A stretch of DNA of 10,829 nt from Anaerolineales bacterium (GTDB lineage: Bacteria; Chloroflexota; Anaerolineae; 4572-78; NAK82). The stretch is from the NCBI GenBank assembly GCA_024643945.1, contig JAHELX010000155.1:1-10829 (forward strand), in the 5' to 3' direction. The notes beneath the pieces are model-generated. The model was not told where the DNA came from. It searched no databases and saw only the letters and a list, made by a program, of their open reading frames with translations. Within the stretch, counting starts at the first letter, position 1. Each line of letters opens with the position of its first letter. Made by a program: the position numbers and the translations under genes. Shown here one piece after another: positions 6,175 to 10,829 of this stretch.

Positions 6175-7098
6175 ATGTCTTTAGAAAACGTGATCATCAT
6201 CGGATCGGGACCTGCTGGCCTGACGGCAGCCATTTACACCGCCCGCGCCAATCTCAAACCGCTGGTTTTCACCGGCAACGAGATCGGCGGCCAGGTATCT
6301 ATCACGAATGAAGTCGAGAATTACCCCGGCTTTCCAGAAGGGCTGACTGGACCTGAGTTGGTGGAGAAATTCCAAAAGCAGGCAGAGCGGTTTGGGGCAC
6401 GCATTGAGTACGCCGAAGTGACTGAGGTTGATTTCGAAGTTCAGCCCTTCCGTGTCAAAACTTACGACAACGAATATCAGGCAAAGGCGATTGTGATTGC
6501 CACGGGCGCCTCGCCGCGCAAACTGGGCGTGCCAGGCGAAGCTGAGTTTACCGGTCGAGGTGTGAGCTATTGCGCCACTTGTGATGGTTTTTTCTTCCGC
6601 GATAAAGAGATAGCAGTGGTTGGCGGAGGTGACAGCGCCTTGGAAGAGGGCGTCTTTCTCACCAAATTCGCCAGCCGCGTGCGCATCATCCACCGGCGAG
6701 ATGAGTTACGTGCCGGTTATACCTTGCAAGAGCGGGCGAAACGCAACCAAAAGATTGAATTCGTTTGGGACACGGTCGTCACCGAGATTAATGGGAACGG
6801 CGCTGTCGAGTCCGTACAAATCAAAAATGTAAAGACAAGCGAGGCTTCCACGCTGAAGGCTGACGGTGTTTTCATCTACATTGGCCATTACCCCAACAGT
6901 CACCTCTTCAAGGACAAGCTGGAGATGGATGAACACGGTTACCTGATCACCGACCGGAATACCCGTACCAGCGTGCCAGGCGTCTTTGCTGCTGGTGAAA
7001 TTGCCGATCTGGTCTTTCGACAAGTTGTCAGCTCGGCCGGTGAAGGGTGCAAAGCCGCCATCCAGATCGAGAGATACCTGACTGCACTGGAAGACTAG
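6175..7098 (+). CDS. trxB: Thioredoxin reductase (NADPH, FAD)
   Basis: The 307-residue cytoplasmic flavoenzyme transfers electrons from NADPH through FAD and a redox disulfide to thioredoxin. It shows the FAD-binding GSGPAG (10-15), GGQ and ENYPGFPEG (38-56), [14 protein letters not shown] (109-122), the redox CATC (Cys133/Cys136) in [11 protein letters not shown], the NADPH-site GGGDSALEE (150-158) with HRRDELRA (173-180) for 2'-phosphate recognition, GHYPNS (237-242), and the C-terminal FAD segment GVFAAGE...[14 protein letters not shown]. The usual Asp in AAGD is Glu275, a conservative change. Length matches bacterial low-molecular-weight TrxB (about 305-320). AGAGGAAGG (6164-6172) is the ribosome binding site. 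No thioredoxin gene is nearby in the window. Ferredoxin/flavin-type thioredoxin reductase relatives exist, but the HRR motif supports NADPH. Confidence 0.95.
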   Translation: MSLENVIIIGSGPAGLTAAIYTARANLKPLVFTGNEIGGQVSITNEVENYPGFPEGLTGPELVEKFQKQAERFGARIEYAEVTEVDFEVQPFRVKTYDNEYQAKAIVIATGASPRKLGVPGEAEFTGRGVSYCATCDGFFFRDKEIAVVGGGDSALEEGVFLTKFASRVRIIHRRDELRAGYTLQERAKRNQKIEFVWDTVVTEINGNGAVESVQIKNVKTSEASTLKADGVFIYIGHYPNSHLFKDKLEMDEHGYLITDRNTRTSVPGVFAAGEIADLVFRQVVSSAGEGCKAAIQIERYLTALED

Positions 7099-7124
7099 TA
7101 CCCCGCCACAGCAATTCTGCTCGC

Positions 7125-7172
7125 AGGTCCCCCCTGCCCCGCTCCGGCGGTCAGGCTTGGGTGGGGGGACCT
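7125..7172 (+). terminator. Hairpin downstream of trxB
   Basis: AGGTCCCCCC (7125-7134) pairs perfectly with GGGGGGACCT (7163-7172) around a 28-nt GC-rich loop, starting 27 nt after the trxB stop. No U-tract follows, so it may stabilise the 3' end or support a different type of termination. Confidence 0.45.
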
Positions 7173-7412
7173 TCAGGGAATAGGTCAGACTCAGCTTTTA
7201 TGAGGAGAGACCTCCGTCTTATCACAATCCTTGTGACGGGGTATTACACTCACCCAGGCAGCCAATAATCTCCACTCCTCCACCAGGATCTTCTCCCGTC
7301 AGGTGTCACTGAAACGCCTTCAGGTTACCTAGTACCCCATCTCAGGGATTATGATATGATACAGATTACGCCCATGAGGCCGAATCTAACTTATCAGAAT
7401 CACTTTGATGGG
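7173..7412. other. Intergenic stretch without a supported gene
   Basis: A small perfect hairpin, TCACAA-TCC-TTGTGA (7222-7236), is visible. Two overlapping TATGAT-like boxes occur around 7349-7360 without a convincing -35 partner; they could start a transcript through the structured segment at 7434-7520. No coding frame with a ribosome binding site was found on either strand. Confidence 0.4.
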
Positions 7413-7422
7413 GCACTAGTGC
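7413..7422. promoter_or_regulatory. 10-bp perfect palindrome, possible operator
   Basis: GCACTAGTGC is a perfect dyad flanked by T/A-rich sequence and lies about 220 nt upstream of the response regulator promoter. No second copy was seen in the window, so this is only a candidate protein-binding site. Confidence 0.25.
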
Positions 7423-7433
7423 AAAACTTTTAG

Positions 7434-7520
7434 GGTCAAAGGATATGGAGACGCTAAAAAGCGTCCTGAAGCTGGATACCCGTCAGGGTACTTTGCGTTT
7501 TTAGCTCGATGACTTTGGCC
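7434..7520 (+). ncRNA. Candidate structured RNA with three-way-junction fold
   Basis: GGTCAAAG (7434-7441) pairs with CTTTGGCC (7513-7520) over 8 bp, with one G-U. This closes two hairpins: GACGC-TAAAAA-GCGTC (7450-7465) and TACCC-GTCA-GGGTA (7477-7490). An alternative 8-bp helix, GCTAAAAA (7453-7460) with TTTTTAGC (7498-7505), excludes the first hairpin. No coding frame covers it. The layout resembles a small regulatory RNA or aptamer, but no known class was recognised, and it lies upstream of the promoter predicted for the next gene. Confidence 0.35.
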
Positions 7521-7643
7521 TCAGACTACTATCGACTGGCATTACACTTCAAGAGGGAGGCTACTCCAAAAAGCTGTCGTCCAATGTTGGGGCTAGCGCC
7601 AAAATGGTTAAAATGAATTTCTCTTATTGAGCCTTTAAGCCTA

Positions 7644-7672
7644 TTGCGATACGTCTTGTGATAAAGTATAAT
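7644..7672 (+). promoter_or_regulatory. Sigma70-type promoter of the regulator gene
   Basis: TTGCGA (7644-7649), a 17-nt spacer and a perfect TATAAT (7667-7672) give an expected start near 7679 and a leader of about 37 nt before the GTG at 7716. Confidence 0.75.
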
Positions 7673-7715
7673 GGCTTGTGTGAGGAATGGTTAGGCCAGG
7701 GGGAGGTGGCGGGAC

Positions 7716-8366
7716 GTGACGCTGAAAGTATTGCTTGTCGAAAGCGAATTAACAGACTCCCGTTCTATAAAGCCAGATCTGCTAGATCGAGGATACGACG
7801 TTACCATAGCCCATAATCCTCGTAAAGTCCCGTCTATGGCTATGGCTGATTGGCCCGACTTGATCGTCGTTAATGCCTGGACTGGATTGCTGAACGTCGA
7901 AGAAATATGTCGGGTGTTAGATGAAACTCGGTTTGAGTTTCCCCGCCTCATCGTCACCCACGATGAGACGCACAACCACGGTTCGGCTGGCACCCATCTT
8001 CTCGTCCCTTTCAATGCGCGCCAACTGACGCAGCGCATCAAAAGAGCCATTGGCGACCAGAATAATCGCTTCCTGCGGGTTAGAGATGTCACCCTGGACA
8101 TGTTGAAACGTCAGATACAGCGGAGCGGTCGCACTGAACACCTCACGCCAAAAGAGTTCAAGCTGCTGCGCCTCTTGATGGAAAATGCCGGCGAAGTATT
8201 AAGTCGTGGCAAGATCATGAAAGAGGTGTGGGAAACCGATTATTTGGGCGACACCCGTACCCTCGACGTCCACATCCGATGGGTGCGGGAAAAGCTGGAA
8301 GATAACCCCAGCCGCCCCCAATACATCATCACGGTACGTGGCGTGGGCTATCGCTTTTCCCGGTAG
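7716..8366 (+). CDS. OmpR/PhoB-type transcription factor with degenerate receiver
   Basis: The 216-residue DNA-binding regulator has an N-terminal receiver-like domain (about 3-112) and a C-terminal winged helix (about 120-216). The winged helix is intact: LTPKEFKLLRLLMENAGEVLSRGKIMKEVW, TRTLDVHIRWVREKLE and the ITVRGVGYRF wing. The receiver lacks its phosphorylation chemistry: the phosphoacceptor Asp is Asn53 (PDLIVVNAW), the conserved Lys before Pro-Phe is Val97 (LLVPF), and the acidic pair is reduced to Glu9-Ser10. Thr81 is retained. It is therefore expected to act without a kinase, perhaps by dimerisation or ligand binding, and no histidine kinase gene is adjacent. The start is GTG, supported by GGGGGAGG (7699-7706) about 9 nt upstream and by a consensus promoter. 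The following membrane-protein gene on the same strand is a plausible target or operon partner. Confidence 0.9.
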   Translation: MTLKVLLVESELTDSRSIKPDLLDRGYDVTIAHNPRKVPSMAMADWPDLIVVNAWTGLLNVEEICRVLDETRFEFPRLIVTHDETHNHGSAGTHLLVPFNARQLTQRIKRAIGDQNNRFLRVRDVTLDMLKRQIQRSGRTEHLTPKEFKLLRLLMENAGEVLSRGKIMKEVWETDYLGDTRTLDVHIRWVREKLEDNPSRPQYIITVRGVGYRFSR

Positions 8367-8487
8367 GCGACTTATGGGCAGGTGCGAGCAAAGCAGGAAT
8401 ACCTTATTGCGTCTAGTATCCTGCAAACACCGCCCCAGCGACCATTGCACTCCATATTGTACATTCCATTGCCTATTCTATTCTCAA

Positions 8488-8499
8488 TTGGGGCCCCAA
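8488..8499. promoter_or_regulatory. 12-bp perfect palindrome before the membrane glycosyltransferase gene
   Basis: TTGGGGCCCCAA is a perfect dyad with no loop, so it fits a dimeric DNA-binding protein better than an RNA hairpin. It lies 24 nt upstream of the ATG at 8523. If translation instead begins at GTG 8382, it would be inside the coding region. Confidence 0.25.
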
Positions 8500-8522
8500 A
8501 GGCCCTACTTCTTTTTCCCACA

Positions 8523-10166
8523 ATGGCAAAATCCCGACTCCCTCATTTATTGAACTGGCAACACGCTAGCGAAGACCTTGGGGTCTTCGGCGCTGACGCC
8601 ATTCCCCTCCTGGAATGGCGTTGGGCGCTGACCTGGGCGGCGGTGATTGTGACCGTGAGTTGCCTGCCCTATCTGGTGGCCTGGGTTGCCACCCCGAGTG
8701 GCTACCAGTTTGGCGGCATCCTGGTCAATCCTCTCGACGGCAACTCGTATCTGGCCAAGATGCGCCAGGGATGGGCCGGAGCGTGGCAGTTTCATCTGAC
8801 CTATACGCCAGAGCCCCACGAAGGAGCATACATCATTTACTTATTTTATCTTACACTGGGGCACGTTGCCCGGTTGACGGGATTGCCGCTGATCCTCGTC
8901 TATCACGCGGCGCGTGTGCTAGGCGGGTTGGCGCTGCTGGTTACCGTCTATGCCTTTCTCGCCCGCCTCACTGGCGACCACCGCGAGCGACGGTTAGCTT
9001 TTTGGCTGGTGGGCATCTCGGCAGGGCTGGGCTGGCTGGGGACGGCACTGGGCACCTTTCCCATTGACCTGTGGGTGCCCGAGGCCTTTGCCTTTTTCAG
9101 CCTGCTGAGCAACCCCCACTTTCCGCTGGCGATGGCACTGATGTTAGTCATCGTGGCCGGCGTGGTGTGGCCGGCGCATGGCATTCGGCGCTGGTTGATT
9201 CCGGGACTAGCAGCATTGGCACTGGTACTGGTGCATCCATTGGGCTTGGGCCCAGTCTACGCCACGCTAGCCTTGTATCTGCTGCTGAGAAGATGGCTCG
9301 ATCGAGCGTGGTCATTGGCCGGGCTGACCGCCGCCCTCGGCACCTGTCTGTTTTCAGCCCCGGTTTTGCTTTATGGTTACTGGATATACCTATCTAGCCC
9401 GGCGATGTCAGCATGGGCAGCGCAAAACGTCACACCTGCGCCATCGGTGCTCAACCTGTTTCTTGGTGTTGGGCTGTTGGGATTGCTGGCGATTCCAGGT
9501 GGGGTGATGGTAGTACATGAACGGGACTGGAGAGGGCTGGCATTACCGGCCTGGAGCGTGGGAACTCTGATCCTGGTCTATCTGCCCTTTGCGCTGCAAC
9601 GTCGCTTTCTCACTGGTTTGGTTCTGCCGCTGGCCATGCTGGCCGCGATAGGCTTGAACCGCTGGCTTTTGCCCAGGCTGACGGTCGGGAGGGCACGCTT
9701 GGTGGCAGGACTGACCGTCAGCTTCAGCGCGCTAGGCAGCCTCTTTTTGCTGGCAGTGCTGACCCTGGGCGTGTTGAATCGCGACGGGCAATCCGGCCTC
9801 TTTGACCGACTGTATTTGTCGCAGGATGAAGCGGTTGCTATGCAATGGCTGCTGATCCACGCGCAGGACGAGGTGGTTCTCGCCACGCCGCGCACTGGCA
9901 TGCTGCTACCCGGCCGGGCCGGGGTGCGGGTCTTCGCCGGCCATCCCTTTGAGACGATTGACGCCGAGACCAAACAGGCCCAGGCCGAAGCATTCTTCCG
10001 AGGTAAGATGTCGGCCGGGGAGTGGCAAAAGCTCCGGGAACAGTATCACATCCGGTATGTGTTCGTCGGCCCGGCGGAGCGCGCGCTGGGTGGTGGCAGT
10101 GGCTATCTAGGTGAGTTGACACCTGCCTTTCAACAGGGCGAGGTGACCATTTATCGCCTTTTCTAA
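8523..10166 (+). CDS. Polytopic membrane protein, GT-C-like glycosyltransferase candidate
   Basis: The 547-residue protein has about 11 hydrophobic membrane segments and a soluble C-terminal domain (about 430-547) beginning EAVAMQWLLIHAQDEVVLATP and ending in YVFVGPAERAL...IYRLF. After the first membrane segment an extracytoplasmic loop carries NPLDGNSYLAKMRQGWAGAWQF, with Asp72 placed like the catalytic or metal-binding Asp of GT-C enzymes (ArnT, PMT, STT3 type). The topology of a long first loop, many helices and a C-terminal soluble domain fits a lipid-phosphate-sugar-dependent glycosyltransferase; acceptor and sugar cannot be told. The start is uncertain. ATG 8523 has no Shine-Dalgarno match. 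The frame is open back to GTG 8382, only 15 nt after the regulator stop, also with no clear site. A transporter-like seven-subunit role is not suggested by anything seen. Confidence 0.7.
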   Translation: MAKSRLPHLLNWQHASEDLGVFGADAIPLLEWRWALTWAAVIVTVSCLPYLVAWVATPSGYQFGGILVNPLDGNSYLAKMRQGWAGAWQFHLTYTPEPHEGAYIIYLFYLTLGHVARLTGLPLILVYHAARVLGGLALLVTVYAFLARLTGDHRERRLAFWLVGISAGLGWLGTALGTFPIDLWVPEAFAFFSLLSNPHFPLAMALMLVIVAGVVWPAHGIRRWLIPGLAALALVLVHPLGLGPVYATLALYLLLRRWLDRAWSLAGLTAALGTCLFSAPVLLYGYWIYLSSPAMSAWAAQNVTPAPSVLNLFLGVGLLGLLAIPGGVMVVHERDWRGLALPAWSVGTLILVYLPFALQRRFLTGLVLPLAMLAAIGLNRWLLPRLTVGRARLVAGLTVSFSALGSLFLLAVLTLGVLNRDGQSGLFDRLYLSQDEAVAMQWLLIHAQDEVVLATPRTGMLLPGRAGVRVFAGHPFETIDAETKQAQAEAFFRGKMSAGEWQKLREQYHIRYVFVGPAERALGGGSGYLGELTPAFQQGEVTIYRLF

Positions 10167-10195
10167 ATCCTAAATTGCTAGAGGTAAATTCGTTC

Positions 10196-10597
10196 ATGAT
10201 AATATCGGAGGCCCGATCTCAAATGATCTTCACCCTTTTAGTCGCACTCGTTGCCATCATGTTGTTAGTAAGTGGGCAGACGTTGCTTAAGTTAGGTCTG
10301 AACGATGTTGGCGGGGTGAGTCTGTTTGGTGGAAACCTGATAGGCAGCCTGCTGGGCTTGTTGCGCACCCCCTGGATCATCCTGGGCTTTGCCTGCTACG
10401 GGGTCAGCTCTGTCCTGTGGCTCGACGTGTTGAGCAAACTCGACTTCAGCCTGGCCTTCCCCATGGTCAGCCTCACTTACGTCTTTTCGCTCGTCATTGG
10501 CCACTTTATCTTTCACGAGACAGTGGGACTGGATCGGGTCGTGGGCGTGCTTTTGATTCTGAGCGGATTGTTCTTCGTCGTGCGCAGCGGGCGCTGA
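10196..10597 (+). CDS. Four-helix EamA/SMR-type membrane transporter
   Basis: The 133-residue protein has four predicted membrane helices: about MIFTLLVALVAIMLLVSG, WIILGFACYGVSSVLWLDVL, LAFPMVSLTYVFSLVIGHFIF and VVGVLLILSGLFFVV. The sequence SLAFPMVSLTYVFSLVIGHFIFHE...GVLLILSG is typical of the drug/metabolite-transporter superfamily half-size proteins, which include small multidrug resistance pumps and the ArnE/ArnF lipid-linked aminoarabinose flippase. Following a GT-C-like glycosyltransferase by 29 nt, a flippase for a lipid-linked sugar is the more attractive reading; drug export cannot be excluded. Start choice: ATG 10196 has AGAGG 11 nt upstream. ATG 10223 with CGGAGG (10206-10211) 11 nt upstream is an equally good alternative, shortening it to 124 residues. 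A TTG at 10175 is less likely. Confidence 0.8.
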   Translation: MIISEARSQMIFTLLVALVAIMLLVSGQTLLKLGLNDVGGVSLFGGNLIGSLLGLLRTPWIILGFACYGVSSVLWLDVLSKLDFSLAFPMVSLTYVFSLVIGHFIFHETVGLDRVVGVLLILSGLFFVVRSGR

Positions 10598-10604
10598 CAG
10601 GGAG

Positions 10605-10707
10605 GCGTAAAACGTAAAGCGTACCCATAGGTCCCCTTTGGGGAAAACGTGAGATGTGAGATGCAACGTGCTTTATGTCTTACGTTTTATGCATTCCGTT
10701 TTACGTG
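10605..10707. repeat. Inverted array of degenerate heptanucleotide repeats
   Basis: Reading right from 10606, 7-nt units CGTAAAA, CGTAAAG and CGTACCC follow in register. On the opposite strand from 10705 leftward, CGTAAAA, CGGAATG, CATAAAA, CGTAAGA and CATAAAG follow in register. Between them GTGAGAT is tandemly duplicated (10649-10662). The two halves are inverted: GC-TAAAACGTAA at 10605-10617 pairs with 10680-10692 with one mismatch, and CGTAAAACG (10606-10614) also pairs with CGTTTTACG (10697-10705). It resembles short tandemly repeated repetitive sequences or a small mobile palindromic element, and it may also act as a hairpin after the upstream genes. Confidence 0.6.
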
Positions 10708-10777
10708 CCCTGGCTATCTTCCTGTTCTTGTCGAACTGAATTGAGTTTAAAATACACAAAGAGCACGGATAACACTT

Positions 10778-10829
10778 ATGTCTGAACGATGGGCAAATTG
10801 GATGGCAATCGGGATGTTGCTGGTGGCTG
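10778..10829 (+). CDS. Partial membrane protein gene, cut by the window end
   Basis: From ATG 10778 the frame reads MSERWANWMAIGMLLVA and runs off the window after 17 codons. A short charged N-terminus followed by a hydrophobic run suggests the first transmembrane helix of an integral membrane protein. The ribosome binding site is weak (an ACGGA stretch upstream). Given the preceding glycosyltransferase-like and flippase-like genes, another envelope-glycan membrane enzyme is possible, but the family cannot be named from so few residues. Confidence 0.5.
   Translation, partial: MSERWANWMAIGMLLVA

Noticed and set aside
8457..8484. TTGTAC-16-TATTCT as a promoter for the membrane protein gene
   Set aside because: Both boxes match the consensus poorly (3/6 and 4/6), no better than chance in this A/T-rich stretch.
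8382..8522. Extended 594-residue start (GTG 8382) for the membrane glycosyltransferase
   Set aside because: The added 47 residues look unlike the rest and have no Shine-Dalgarno site; however ATG 8523 also lacks one, so the choice is tentative.

Overview
The window reads as a chromosomal segment of a Chloroflexota bacterium, probably from the Anaerolineae or a related class. This is an inference from style, not from a marker gene. The clues are a lipoprotein with long Thr/Pro-rich linkers, an OmpR-type regulator with a degenerate receiver, a many-pass membrane protein with a PLDGNSYLAKMRQGW-type loop, moderately high GC, good Shine-Dalgarno sites and sigma70-like promoters. No tRNA, rRNA, CRISPR array, transposase or phage gene was seen.

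Left part (1-2400), minus strand. A near-perfect 27/28-nt inverted repeat (a MITE-like or terminator-like element, about 85-240) lies just downstream of a lipoprotein gene. The lipoprotein carries a staphylococcal-nuclease-like domain that has lost most catalytic residues. Its Thr-rich tail is preceded by a G9 tract in the coding strand. A strong promoter (TTGAAC-17-TATAAT) drives it. Upstream on the same strand is a complete minimal DEAD-box RNA helicase of the RhlE/CshA type.

Middle (2400-5550). A non-coding stretch of about 690 bases separates the helicase from a secreted M14 zinc carboxypeptidase with a glutamine-amidotransferase-like C-terminal region. The last 130 bases before the peptidase form a chain of mutually exclusive hairpins around a perfect 11-nt Shine-Dalgarno sequence that is not at the real start codon. 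This is a candidate regulatory leader RNA. The peptidase gene ends at a textbook intrinsic terminator.

Right-middle (5550-7715). A promoter precedes a 71-residue six-cysteine protein, probably zinc-binding, followed by trxB (thioredoxin reductase). The 617-base gap after trxB holds a hairpin, a 10-bp palindrome and an 87-nt segment that folds as a three-way junction.

Right part (7644-10829). A consensus promoter drives an OmpR/PhoB-type transcription factor lacking the receiver phosphoacceptor Asp and the conserved Lys. It is followed on the same strand by a GT-C-like membrane glycosyltransferase candidate, a four-helix EamA/SMR-type transporter (possible lipid-linked sugar flippase), a patch of inverted heptanucleotide repeats, and the first 17 codons of another membrane protein. 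The likely theme is envelope glycan assembly under a phosphorylation-independent regulator. I found no unmistakable new multi-gene system. The most promising unexplained signals are the peptidase leader (2921-3044), the three-way junction (7434-7520), the heptad repeat patch (10605-10707) and the G9 tract at the lipoprotein domain boundary.
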